Shown here: piece by piece, positions 8,054-14,683 of the stretch | How positions within the stretch are numbered: position 1 is the first letter of the stretch | How the letters are laid out: every line of letters starts with the position of its first letter | Source: an uncultured Eubacteriales bacterium | GTDB lineage: Bacteria > Bacillota > Clostridia > Oscillospirales > Acutalibacteraceae | Assembly: GCA_900313125.1 (NCBI GenBank) | Contig: OMPZ01000141.1 | Location: forward strand, 1 to 15,776 | Direction: 5' to 3' | Length of the DNA: 15,776 nucleotides | Program-made: the position numbers and the translations under genes | Notes under the pieces: generated by a model | The model's database searches: none | What the model was told of the DNA's origin: nothing | What the model saw: the letters and a program-made list of their open reading frames with translations, nothing else

Positions 8054-8082
8054 GAGAAAAAGGGCTGCATTAACAGCCCTTT
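8054..8082 (-). terminator. Leaky intercistronic terminator between binding protein and permease
   Basis: Minus strand AAAGGGCTG (8082-8074), a 6-base loop, CAGCCCTTT (8067-8059), then TTTCTC. The 9-bp stem with a T-tract looks like a real intrinsic terminator, yet the permease and ATPase downstream have no visible promoter of their own. Partial read-through would give far more binding protein than membrane complex. Confidence 0.75.
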
Positions 8083-8109
8083 ATTCTGCGGATCATCTTT
8101 GATACTCAA

Positions 8110-8958
8110 TTACTCAGCCGGAATGTACTTCTCAACGATAGCATCGAGCGAGCCGTCAGCCTTAAGCTCTGCGAGAGCCTTGTTGATAGCCTCCGTAAGA
8201 GCCTTGTTGTCCTTGCTTACTGCGATCGCGTACTCCTCATCGGCGTAGCTTGTTTCGAGGATCTTGAGACCGTCGTTAGCTGCAACGAAGCTCTTTGCAG
8301 GCTCGTTGTCGATGATAACTGCGTCAACAACGCCGGAAGCGAGAGCCGCAACTGCGTCGTTGCCCTTGTTGTAGCGCTTTACGTTCTCCTCGCCGAGGTC
8401 GTCGGAAGCGTAGATATCGCCTGTTGTATTCTCCTGAACGCCTACTGTCTTGCCCTCAAGGTCGTCAACGGAAGCGATCTCGCTGTCCTCCTTAACGATA
8501 ACGACCTGAACAGCCGTTGCGTAAGAATCGGAAAAGTCGATTGTCTTGAGTCTGTCCTCTGTAACTGTCATGCCTGCCATGCCCATGTCAACTGCGCCTG
8601 TCTGAACAGCGCCGATGATCGAGCCGAACTCCATGTCCTTGATCTCAAGCTCAACACCGAGCTTCTGAGCGATAAGCTCTGCTACCTCAGCGTCGATGCC
8701 GACGATCTTCTCGTTCTCGTAGTACTCGTACGGAGGGAACGATGCGTTTGTAGCCATAACGAGCTTGCCGTCTGTTGAAAGCTTGATCTCGCCTGCTGCC
8801 TCATCGGCGGTAGCCTTGTTCTCGTCAGCCGAAGCCGCAACGCTGGACTGTGTGCTCTCGGCAGCGTCTGAAGCCGTGTCCTTGCTGTCGCAGGCAGCGA
8901 ATGCCATTACCATTGCAGCCGCGCAAACAGCCGCAAGTATTCTCTTTAACTTTGTCAT
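8110..8958 (-). CDS. Polar amino acid ABC transporter, substrate-binding lipoprotein (family 3)
   Basis: Extracellular, lipid-anchored binding protein that captures an amino acid for the permease. The signal peptide MTKLKRILAAVCAAAMVMAF is followed by lipobox AAC with Cys23 as the lipidated residue, then a Ser/Ala/Asp/Glu-rich spacer to about residue 55. The SBP_bac_3 fold starts near KLVMATNASFPPYEYYENEK, continues with GIDAEVAELIAQKLGVELE, and has MAGMTVTEDR, whose Arg in this family contacts the ligand carboxylate, followed by FSDSY. 282 residues is normal. AGGAGG precedes the ATG and a strong promoter lies about 60 bases upstream. It is first in the operon. Ligand class is firm at the family level; the specific amino acid is unknown. 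Confidence 0.95.
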   Translation of the reverse strand: MTKLKRILAAVCAAAMVMAFAACDSKDTASDAAESTQSSVAASADENKATADEAAGEIKLSTDGKLVMATNASFPPYEYYENEKIVGIDAEVAELIAQKLGVELEIKDMEFGSIIGAVQTGAVDMGMAGMTVTEDRLKTIDFSDSYATAVQVVIVKEDSEIASVDDLEGKTVGVQENTTGDIYASDDLGEENVKRYNKGNDAVAALASGVVDAVIIDNEPAKSFVAANDGLKILETSYADEEYAIAVSKDNKALTEAINKALAELKADGSLDAIVEKYIPAE

Positions 8959-8979
8959 TTTTCTTTCCTCCTGATGTTG

Positions 8980-8995
8980 GCGCGTTTTTACGCGC
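8980..8995 (-). other. 5' UTR hairpin of the binding-protein gene
   Basis: GCGCGT and ACGCGC form a perfect 6-bp stem with a 4-base loop in the untranslated leader, just upstream of the Shine-Dalgarno. It may stabilise the message; no T-run follows, so it is not a terminator. Confidence 0.4.
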
Positions 8996-9013
8996 TGAGT
9001 CTAATGCCTTAAC

Positions 9014-9042
9014 ATCATATCACAGCGCACGAGCGCCGTCAA
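9014..9042 (-). promoter_or_regulatory. Promoter of the polar amino acid ABC operon
   Basis: TTGACG (9037-9042) and TATGAT (9014-9019) on the minus strand, each one base from consensus, with exact 17-base spacing. The transcription start would fall about 50 bases upstream of the binding-protein ATG. Confidence 0.85.
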
Positions 9043-9132
9043 CAATATTTTCAAAACTGTATAAAAATTCGGATATTTATGCAAAAAACGTTCAAAAGCA
9101 AAATGCCCGTCAGTAATGATTACACAGAAATA

Positions 9133-9930
9133 TCAGTTTTCAAGCAGCATTCTGTCGTTTGAAAGGTTCGAGCCGCTGATCTTCTTGAACTTTGCGAGCA
9201 GCGTCTCGACTGTGAGCTTTTTCTTGTCCTCGCCCTTGATGTCGAGAATGATCTTGCCGTCGTTCATCATGATGAGACGGTTGCCGTGGGTGATGGCGTC
9301 GTTCATGTTGTGCGTTACCATCAGCGCGGTGAGATTGTGCTCTGCGATGATCTTGTCGGAAAGCTCCAGCACCTTTGCCGCCGTTTTCGGGTCGAGCGCG
9401 GCTGTGTGCTCGTCGAGAAGAAGCACGCGCGGCTTTTTGATCGTCGCCATAAGCAGCGTTATCGCCTGACGCTGACCGCCGGAAAGCAGACCCACCTTCG
9501 CGGTCATTCTGTCCTCAAGACCGAGGTCGAACTGCTTGAGCAGCTCGCGGTATTTCTCGCGCTCAGCCTTCGTAACGCCCCACGCAAGACCTCTGCGTTT
9601 GCCGCGGCGCGCCGCGATAGCGAGGTTCTCGTCGATACCCATGTCAGTTACCGTACCCATTCTCGGATCCTGGAAAACTCTGCCGAGAAACGGTGCGCGC
9701 TTGTGCTCGGGCAGGGCGGAGATATCCTGACCGTCGATAAGTATCATGCCGTTGTCAACGGGCCATACGCCCGCCACCGAGTTGAGCATCGTCGATTTTC
9801 CCGCGCCGTTGCCGCCGATGACCGTACAGAAGTCGCCGTCCTCAAGCTTCAGGCTGACACCGCGAAGAGCCATTTTTTCGTTGATCGTACCCGGATTGAA
9901 GGTCTTATATACGTCTCTGATCTCTAACAT
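9133..9930 (-). CDS. ABC transporter ATP-binding protein, partner of ABC_sub_bind-type importer
   Basis: Cytoplasmic ATPase of the upstream importer. Walker A is GGNGAGKST (39-47), the Q-loop is VFQDPRMGT (about 85-93), the signature is LSGGQRQA (149-156), Walker B is VLLLDEH (169-175) and the switch histidine is in MVTHNMND (about 207). The catalytic Glu is kept, and the residue after it is His rather than the usual Pro, a variation I associate with this branched-chain/TrpZ-like subgroup. The 265-residue length is normal. Its ATG shares one base with the permease stop (TAATG), so translation is coupled. The gene ends about 90 bases before the next operon's promoter, and I see no clear terminator there. 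Co-location with the PF04392-type binding protein suggests aromatic amino acid or related uptake, by analogy only. Confidence 0.92.
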   Translation of the reverse strand: MLEIRDVYKTFNPGTINEKMALRGVSLKLEDGDFCTVIGGNGAGKSTMLNSVAGVWPVDNGMILIDGQDISALPEHKRAPFLGRVFQDPRMGTVTDMGIDENLAIAARRGKRRGLAWGVTKAEREKYRELLKQFDLGLEDRMTAKVGLLSGGQRQAITLLMATIKKPRVLLLDEHTAALDPKTAAKVLELSDKIIAEHNLTALMVTHNMNDAITHGNRLIMMNDGKIILDIKGEDKKKLTVETLLAKFKKISGSNLSNDRMLLEN

Positions 9931-11126
9931 TAGTGTCTACCCCCTTTGTTTTTGGGTTTCTTGTACACCTTGGTGCTCTTGACGCTTTTGCTTACGGACT
10001 TTTGCTCCTGAACGGAGGTCTTCAAGGACGTATTCTTCTTCGACGCGTTTTTGTCGAAGCTCTTTTCGCTCTTGGCGGCAGCTTTTTTGTCGGACTTCGA
10101 GTCCTTATCATCGGTCGGGTCAGCTTCGAGGGAGCCGCTCGCGGGCGCAAGCTCCGCCTTGATCGTACCGCTTTCGATCAGCTTTTTGTTTTTCTTAGCC
10201 GCTCTTTTGAAGGAGTTTTTCGACATATCCTTGAGGTTCGGCACGGCAAGGAAGAGCGCAACGATAACGGCAGTAAAGAGCTTTGTGTCGTCAGTCGGCA
10301 TCTTGAGCCAAAGCACGATACCCATTGCGATGTAATAAAGGATACCGCCGATAACGACGAACACAAGCTTGATGATGAAGTTGCTCTTCTTTTTGAAAAC
10401 AGCGTCGCCAATGACCATGCCGATGATAACTGCGGCAAGTCCGATAACGATCGCGCCGCGTCCCATGTTGATATCGGCAAAGCCCTGATACTGAGCGAAA
10501 AGCGAGCCGGACATAGCTACCACGCCGTTTGAGAGTGCGAGCGCGATGACCTTAGCCGCGTTGATATTGATGCCCTGTGCCTTACTCATATCGGGGTTAG
10601 AGCCTGTTGCTCTGATAGTCGAGCCCATTTCGGTACCGAAATACCAATACATGAGCGCGATGAGAACAGCCGCGAAAGCAAGACCTATAAGGATAGCGAG
10701 CTTGATGTTGCTCGCGCTGAGAATGAGCTGATAGTTTCTGTAGCTTACCGGGAGGTTAGCCTTGCCCATTATGTTGAGGTTGACGGAATAAAGCGCGATC
10801 TGCGTGAGGATACCCGAGAGGATATCGGGGATACCCAGCCCCGTATGCAGAAAGCCTGTGATAAGACCGGCAAGTATACCGGCGATGAGCGCCACTATGC
10901 AGGCAAGCCACGCGGGCGCACCGTTGATTATCATTACCGCGGTCACGGCGCCGCCTGTCGCAAACGAACCATCGACCGTCAGGTCGGCGAAGTTAAGCAG
11001 TCTGAACGTGATGAACAGACCCAGAGCCATGAGACCCCAGATGATGCCCTGTGCGATATTGCCGGGCAGCTGCGAAACAAACGTCATCGGATTGAGCGAC
11101 GAGAAGTATGAGATGATCGGATCCAT
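9930..11126 (-). CDS. ABC transporter permease (BPD_transp_2 type) with Lys/Ser-rich C-terminal tail
   Basis: Membrane channel subunit of the importer. Residues 1 to about 310 carry eight or more hydrophobic segments with family features such as GLMALGLFITFRLLNFADLT, LTVDGSFATGG and GSTIRATGSNPDMSKAQGIN (EAA-like loop). Typical members of this group stop near 300-330 residues. Here about 85-90 further residues follow (from about 310 to 398), almost all Lys, Ser, Ala, Thr, Asp and Glu, ending KPKNKGGRH. The tail has no hydrophobic stretch and should lie in the cytoplasm. It is in frame with no stop or frameshift sign, and runs directly into the ATPase start (TAATG). The start ATG at 11124-11126 follows GGAAAGGTGAAGAA. 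Confidence 0.93.
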   Translation of the reverse strand: MDPIISYFSSLNPMTFVSQLPGNIAQGIIWGLMALGLFITFRLLNFADLTVDGSFATGGAVTAVMIINGAPAWLACIVALIAGILAGLITGFLHTGLGIPDILSGILTQIALYSVNLNIMGKANLPVSYRNYQLILSASNIKLAILIGLAFAAVLIALMYWYFGTEMGSTIRATGSNPDMSKAQGININAAKVIALALSNGVVAMSGSLFAQYQGFADINMGRGAIVIGLAAVIIGMVIGDAVFKKKSNFIIKLVFVVIGGILYYIAMGIVLWLKMPTDDTKLFTAVIVALFLAVPNLKDMSKNSFKRAAKKNKKLIESGTIKAELAPASGSLEADPTDDKDSKSDKKAAAKSEKSFDKNASKKNTSLKTSVQEQKSVSKSVKSTKVYKKPKNKGGRH

Positions 11127-11162
11127 TTCTTCACCTTTCCTATGTAGTTTTATAAATGCAAA

Positions 11163-11193
11163 TATTTGGGGTGTATAAAATGCACCCCAAATA
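11163..11193 (-). terminator. Strong stem-loop between binding protein and permease genes
   Basis: A perfect 11-bp inverted repeat (TATTTGGGGTG / CACCCCAAATA, 9-base loop) lies 30 bases after the binding-protein stop and 36 bases before the permease start. No clean T-run follows, so it may act as an mRNA 3'-end stabiliser or weak attenuator rather than a full terminator. Confidence 0.65.
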
Positions 11194-11223
11194 CCGGCAA
11201 ATCATTTATTATTTTAGCTTTTA

Positions 11224-12258
11224 TCAGCCTTCGTCAGCCGTCTCTGCAGCAGTCTCGATAGCAACATAATCATCGGGAACCGTAACGCCGAGAGCCTCGC
11301 AGCGATCCTTGTCGAACTTCTTCGTTGCGGGAGCGTAGCCGATCTCCATTGTGGAGATGTCAGCGTCCTTAACGAGGATATCGTATGCCATCTCGGCAGT
11401 CTTTACGCCGAGGTCATAGTAGCTGATCGAAAGAGCAGCAACGCCGCAGCCTGTGCAGATGCCTTCCTCACCGCAAACGATCGGAACGTTCTTCGGAACA
11501 GCGATGTTGTCGATGATGCCTGTGTTGGAAGCAGCCGTGTTATCTGTCGGGATATAGAGCACCTCGCACTCGTCGCAAGCCGTTGTAGCTACAGCGGCGA
11601 TATCGTTCGAGTCGGAGAATGTGTACTCCTTTACCTCGTAGCCGAAGTCTGTGAGGTACGGTGTGATCGTGTCGATCTGGAACTTCGAGTTAGCCTCTGC
11701 CGAGCAGTAGAGAAGACCTACCTTCTTAACGTCCGGGAAGAGCTCGTTGAGCATCTTAGCCTGCTCGTCAAGCGGAGCAAGGTCTGATGTGCCGGAAACG
11801 TTAGCCTCGGAGTAGCCCTTCCAATCCTTGATGTCGAGAGCCGTACCGTAGTGAGTTACGGAAGTGCCGAGTACGGGGATCTTGTCTGTTGCCGTGTATG
11901 CAGCCTGAAGAGCCGGAGTGGCGTTAGCCATGATAAGATCTACGTTGCCGGATACGAACTGGTTGCAGATCGTCGTACAGTTAGCGGAATCGCCCTGAGC
12001 GTTCTGAACGTCGAACGTAACGTTGCCCTCGCCGAGGAGCTCTGTGAGCTTATCCTGGAAGCCCTGAGTAGCGGCGTCGAGCGCATCATGCTGAACGAGC
12101 TGGCAAACGCCAATGCTGTATGTCTTGTTTTCGATCTTCTCGCCCTCGCTGCTTGCGTTGCTGTCAGTTGTCTCTGACGAAGTTGCGCAGCCTGCCATTG
12201 CGAGCGCCATCATGAGAGCCGCAAGAGCACCGGCAAAAATTCTCTTTGTCTTTTTCAT
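11224..12258 (-). CDS. ABC_sub_bind (PF04392-type) substrate-binding lipoprotein, TrpX-like
   Basis: Lipid-anchored extracellular receptor of the importer. The signal peptide MKKTKRIFAGALAALMMALA ends in lipobox MAGC, with Cys24 lipidated, then a Ser/Thr/Glu spacer. The mature part has the family pattern: YSIGVCQLVQHDALDAATQG, QNAQGDSANCTTICNQFVSG, DLIMANATPALQAAYTAT, then IPVLGTSVTHYGTA and late GCGVAALSISYYDLGVKTAE. 344 residues is normal. In streptococci the same family with a BPD_transp_2 permease and ATPase forms TrpXYZ, linked to tryptophan uptake. The ligand here is inferred only, and no Trp T-box leader is visible. It is first in its operon, under a consensus promoter about 80 bases upstream. 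Confidence 0.93.
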   Translation of the reverse strand: MKKTKRIFAGALAALMMALAMAGCATSSETTDSNASSEGEKIENKTYSIGVCQLVQHDALDAATQGFQDKLTELLGEGNVTFDVQNAQGDSANCTTICNQFVSGNVDLIMANATPALQAAYTATDKIPVLGTSVTHYGTALDIKDWKGYSEANVSGTSDLAPLDEQAKMLNELFPDVKKVGLLYCSAEANSKFQIDTITPYLTDFGYEVKEYTFSDSNDIAAVATTACDECEVLYIPTDNTAASNTGIIDNIAVPKNVPIVCGEEGICTGCGVAALSISYYDLGVKTAEMAYDILVKDADISTMEIGYAPATKKFDKDRCEALGVTVPDDYVAIETAAETADEG

Positions 12259-12338
12259 CGTTTTTTTCTCCTTTTTAGATCATACTTTGCTGCTTTTATG
12301 CTTTTACGCACTAAAACAGGCAAGTTAGCACGCTAAAT

Positions 12339-12367
12339 ATTTTACAACAAACGAAGGTCTTTGTCAA
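12339..12367 (-). promoter_or_regulatory. Promoter of the TrpX-like ABC operon
   Basis: TTGACA (12362-12367, perfect) and TAAAAT (12339-12344, one mismatch) on the minus strand with exact 17-base spacing. The leader to the ATG is about 75 bases and shows no T-box features. Confidence 0.88.
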
Positions 12368-12519
12368 TAGATTATCAACGTAATTATTTACCAAGAATTA
12401 TTTCAAACAGCGAAAAAATACCGATATTTTCCATAATAATCGGCGTATGAAGCGCGGCGTTCGAGGTATACTTATATTATTCCGAAAAAATCAAGTGCGG
12501 TAAAAGAGACGACGCGCTT

Positions 12520-12551
12520 TGCTGCGTGCCGAGCAACCGCAGCATTTTTTT
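12520..12551 (+). terminator. Orphan plus-strand intrinsic terminator
   Basis: TGCTGCG (12520-12526), 11-base loop, CGCAGCA (12538-12544) followed directly by seven T. It has the full form of an intrinsic terminator on the plus strand, yet no plus-strand gene lies upstream. It may end a short RNA, act as an attenuator before the cysteine-rich gene, or stop stray antisense transcription. Confidence 0.7.
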
Positions 12552-12555
12552 GGAA

Positions 12556-12564
12556 TGCTATAAA
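12556..12564 (+). promoter_or_regulatory. Possible extended -10 promoter for the DUF1540 gene
   Basis: TGC directly before TATAAA gives an extended -10 form, which can work with a poor -35; no good -35 is seen. The start would leave a leader of about 84 bases. Confidence 0.3.
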
Positions 12565-12654
12565 CAACAAAGCGGCGGTTTTTGATGAAATATTTCGCGG
12601 AAATACAGAACTTCAATAAACCAAAGCCAAAGTCAAAACACGGGAGGATCAGCC

Positions 12655-12852
12655 ATGAACAGCAGCACAAGCAAAAACGCAAACCACAGCATCAAGTGCT
12701 CGGTAGACGAATGTCAGCATCATTGTCAGACGGAGAACTACTGCTCGCTGGGCTGCGTAACGATAGGAACGCACGAGCCCGACCCCACGATCTGCCAATG
12801 CGTAGACTGCGAGAGCTTTCAGCGCAAGAGCGGTGAAAACAGCAGCTTTTAA
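12655..12852 (+). CDS. DUF1540-type small cysteine-rich protein
   Basis: A 65-residue protein with a central block IKCSVDECQHHC, ENYC, then GTHEPDPTICQCVDCESF. It matches the DUF1540 pattern common in Clostridia: paired cysteines, YC, a Pro-rich turn and a final C-x-SF. Eight cysteines (15, 20, 24, 30, 34, 47, 49, 52) suggest metal binding, probably zinc, but no function is established for the family as far as I know. DUF1540 repeats are often single or tandem; here there is one. GGGAGGA lies seven bases upstream of the ATG, which makes this a convincing gene despite its size. It is the only plus-strand gene in the window, convergent with the membrane protein at 12996-13403 and divergent from the TrpX-like operon. 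Confidence 0.88.
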   Translation: MNSSTSKNANHSIKCSVDECQHHCQTENYCSLGCVTIGTHEPDPTICQCVDCESFQRKSGENSSF

Positions 12853-12873
12853 GCACGCGATCCCGGGACGTTG

Positions 12874-12972
12874 ATACTGATTCCTGATCAAAGACTTAAA
12901 GGTTTTAATCAGGAAGCAGTATAAAATACTGCTGTTTCGCCGCGTGACGAACCGCACCGCGAGACAGCAGTA
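12874..12972. repeat. Cluster of overlapping inverted repeats (alternative hairpins)
   Basis: Four segments can pair in chains. A is 12874-12888 (ATACTG-A-TTCCTGAT). B is 12908-12922 (ATCAGGAA-G-CAGTAT), pairing with A. C is 12926-12935 (ATACTGCTGT), whose first part pairs with B as an 8-bp stem with a 3-base loop. D is 12964-12972 (ACAGCAGTA), which pairs with C. A:B plus C:D excludes B:C. It lies between the convergent DUF1540 and membrane protein genes, so it may serve as a plus-strand 3' end or processing site. No T-run follows D on the plus strand. Confidence 0.6.
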
Positions 12973-12974
12973 CA

Positions 12975-13008
12975 TTAAAAACAGCGGCGGGCAGCTTAGC
13001 CGTCCGCT
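12975..13008 (-). terminator. Terminator of the small membrane protein gene
   Basis: Minus strand AGCGG.CGGC pairs with GCC.GCCGCT around a short loop and is followed by GTTTTTAATG. The stem overlaps the stop codon of the gene at 12996, so termination falls right at the gene end. Confidence 0.65.
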
Positions 13009-13403
13009 TTTGAAACGTAGTACACCCGAAAGAACGGACACCATTCGTCGGTCTGCACGACCGTAAGAGTTTCCCCGTGCCTGCCCTCATAGCAGAACAT
13101 ATTTCCCATTCTGTCAGTTTTCTTACAGCCACGCATTATGGTCAGCCCAAAAAGCCAATAGCTTCTCGACAAAACTATATCACTTTTTTCCGTTTCGCCG
13201 ATCTTTACATAGTCCTTCCAAAACACATTCACAGCCCGTACATCTTCAAAGGTCGCCGTACCCGTTTCGTATTCGTCGAGATAGCCGTTGATCGTATCTT
13301 TATTTGACGTTACCCACGCAAACAGCCCGATCTCTGCTAAAAGAACTGCTGTCAAGCAGACAGCGACCGCCGCTGCGGCTTTTTTCCATATTTTCTTCGA
13401 CAT
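12996..13403 (-). CDS. Hypothetical single-pass membrane protein
   Basis: I do not recognise this 135-residue protein. It begins MSKKIWKKAAAAVAVC, with a basic start and one hydrophobic segment (about 9-31). An extracytoplasmic domain of about 100 residues follows, rich in aromatic residues, with three cysteines (93, 104, 122). The first two bracket KKTDRMGNMF; the third is in TDEWCPFFRVYYV. The hydrophobic part could be a signal anchor or uncleaved signal peptide; no lipobox cysteine is placed after a cleavage-like motif. A perfect AGGAGG sits six bases before the ATG, and a terminator follows the stop, so it is probably monocistronic. It is convergent with the DUF1540 gene and borders the AT-rich restriction-modification islet. 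Confidence 0.8.
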   Translation of the reverse strand: MSKKIWKKAAAAVAVCLTAVLLAEIGLFAWVTSNKDTINGYLDEYETGTATFEDVRAVNVFWKDYVKIGETEKSDIVLSRSYWLFGLTIMRGCKKTDRMGNMFCYEGRHGETLTVVQTDEWCPFFRVYYVSKADG

Positions 13404-13517
13404 ATCGATCCTCCTGTTTTATCTTTTGTTTCAACAAATACTATCGAAAGGATATACGGTATTGTTGCGGTTAAGAAAGCTGCTCGGTTTGGCGGTCTGA
13501 TCTACTGATACAGGATA

Positions 13518-13555
13518 AATGAATAATGAATAGTGAATAGTGAAGAATGAATAAT
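13518..13555 (+). repeat. Tandem heptamer repeat, about five copies
   Basis: Five consecutive 7-base units (AATGAAT, AATGAAT, AGTGAAT, AGTGAAG, AATGAAT) with a partial sixth. It abuts the 22-bp palindrome. Similar AATGAATAGTGAA-type tracts are, from memory, frequent in clostridial intergenic DNA. Confidence 0.85.
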
Positions 13556-13601
13556 ACAAAGCAAAGACCTGACACTTGCGTGTCAGGTCTTTGCTTTGTA
13601 T
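13554..13601. repeat. Perfect 22-bp inverted repeat with 4-base loop
   Basis: Left arm 13554-13575 and right arm 13580-13601 are exact reverse complements, loop TTGC. The centre reads GACCTGACAC-TTGC-GTGTCAGGTC. It lies 82 bases beyond the methyltransferase stop, with only a broken T-tract on either side. It could be a bidirectional terminator, an inserted hairpin element or the left border of the restriction islet. The rest of 13404-13683 shows no gene. Confidence 0.85.
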
Positions 13602-13683
13602 AAAGATTACGATTTTAGCATAACAGGAACAATCGTTAAAAACAATAGCGCCTAATTAATAAAGAACAAAAATGTATAAATAT

Positions 13684-14673
13684 CTACACAACTTGATTTG
13701 CTATTGCAACAGCAATTTCATACGCAAGATTGACCGGAACAGCATTACCTATCATTTTGTAGGCATTATCCACTTCTTCATATATGAATTGAAAGTCATC
13801 CGGGAAACCTTGAACTCTTGCAATTTCTCTAATGGTCATACGACGGTATAAATGCTCTTTGCCGGGAACAAACTGCCGTTTGTTTTGTTCAATAAATTGC
13901 ATTTTGGGTGCTTGTGGGTGCAATTGGCATTGTCTTCCTGATGCCTGAACAGTAAATGCCTGCTCGTCCCACCCTTTAACTCGATTTCTGCTCATAAAGA
14001 TCGATGAAAAAGCACCGGTAAAATACTCATTATTATTTATTGCTTGAGGATTGTGACGGTTATGTGGTGCTGCCGGAACAGCCGTTTCCTGTAAGTCCCA
14101 TAAAATATCACGCAGGGTTATTTTTTTTTGGTCGTCCTCCGTGCTTCCTTTTGGAAACGAAAACCTTTTATTGAGGTCTTTTCGAAAACCAATAAAAAAA
14201 ACTCGTTTTCTTTCTTCGGCAACACCGTAATCCTTTGCGTTGACCAAAGTTACAGTAACATCGTAACCGCATTCCTCAAACATATAGATTATGTTTTTAA
14301 CCGCGTCTCTATGACGAGAAGCGAGCATTCCGGAAACATTCTCGGCGAGAAAGAATTTCGGCTGAACCTTTTTCAATATGCGAATGTAGTCATAAAACAA
14401 CTTGCCTCGCTCGTCGTTTATACCTCTCAAACTGCCGGCCTCACTCCACGATTGACAGGGAGGTCCGCCGATGATCCCGTCAACATCAGTCGGAAAATCG
14501 TCTTCTTTGATGTTGCGAATATCTCCCTCTATCAGTTTTGTTTTTGGATGGTTGACTTTGAAAGTTTCCCATATTTTAGGGTCAAACTCGTTAGCAATGG
14601 GAATATCAAATCCCGCTTTCTCAAAGCCCAGATCAAGACCACCGCAACCTGAAAACAGACTAATTACTTTCAT
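13684..14673 (-). CDS. Cytosine-5 DNA methyltransferase, M.HaeIII-like (predicted GGCC)
   Basis: Modification half of a type II system: transfers a methyl group to C5 of cytosine in host sites. Motif I is [12 protein letters not shown] (6-17) and motif IV is GGPPCQSW (69-76) with catalytic Cys73. Motif VI is ENV (111-113), motif VIII is ERKRVFFIG (154-162), motif IX is [15 protein letters not shown] (277-291), and motif X is [12 protein letters not shown] (309-320). The target-recognition region (about 222-260) contains IFMSRNRV and [14 protein letters not shown], which match my memory of M.HaeIII closely; this is the basis for predicting GGCC. The ATG at 14671-14673 has GAGG eight bases upstream; a GTG 18 bases earlier overlaps the endonuclease stop and is less likely. 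This gives 329 residues, close to M.HaeIII. It is AT-rich compared with genes to its left. Confidence 0.95.
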   Translation of the reverse strand: MKVISLFSGCGGLDLGFEKAGFDIPIANEFDPKIWETFKVNHPKTKLIEGDIRNIKEDDFPTDVDGIIGGPPCQSWSEAGSLRGINDERGKLFYDYIRILKKVQPKFFLAENVSGMLASRHRDAVKNIIYMFEECGYDVTVTLVNAKDYGVAEERKRVFFIGFRKDLNKRFSFPKGSTEDDQKKITLRDILWDLQETAVPAAPHNRHNPQAINNNEYFTGAFSSIFMSRNRVKGWDEQAFTVQASGRQCQLHPQAPKMQFIEQNKRQFVPGKEHLYRRMTIREIARVQGFPDDFQFIYEEVDNAYKMIGNAVPVNLAYEIAVAIANQVV

Positions 14674-14683
14674 ATTACACACC

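Larger units (their letters stand above)
12259..12654. other. Divergent intergenic region (396 bases)
   Basis: No protein gene is supported here. The left part holds the minus-strand leader and promoter for the TrpX-like lipoprotein. An imperfect dyad (CCGAT/ATCGG) at 12421-12443 is a possible operator upstream of the -35. The right part holds a plus-strand intrinsic terminator (12520-12551) and a possible extended -10 promoter for the cysteine-rich protein gene. The minus-strand reading frame at 12491-12682 has no ribosome site and antisense overlap, so I do not call it a gene. Confidence 0.6.

Noticed and set aside
9111..9123. Short palindrome GTAAT-G-ATTAC after the ATPase gene as terminator
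   Set aside because: Five-bp AT-rich arms with almost no loop and no T-run.
9286..9927. Plus-strand reading frame of 213 residues
   Set aside because: Antisense to the ABC ATPase with clear Walker and signature motifs; no ribosome site.
12259..12340. Possible Trp T-box before the TrpX-like operon
   Set aside because: Such leaders occur before trpXYZ in other Firmicutes, but the leader here is only about 75 bases and shows no specifier loop, T-box sequence or terminator.
12491..12682. Minus-strand reading frame of 63 residues between the TrpX-like operon and the DUF1540 gene
   Set aside because: No ribosome binding site, it overlaps the start of the DUF1540 gene antisense, and its composition is not protein-like.
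13518..13601. CRISPR array
   Set aside because: The repeat units are 7 bases in direct tandem with no spacers, and no cas genes are present.
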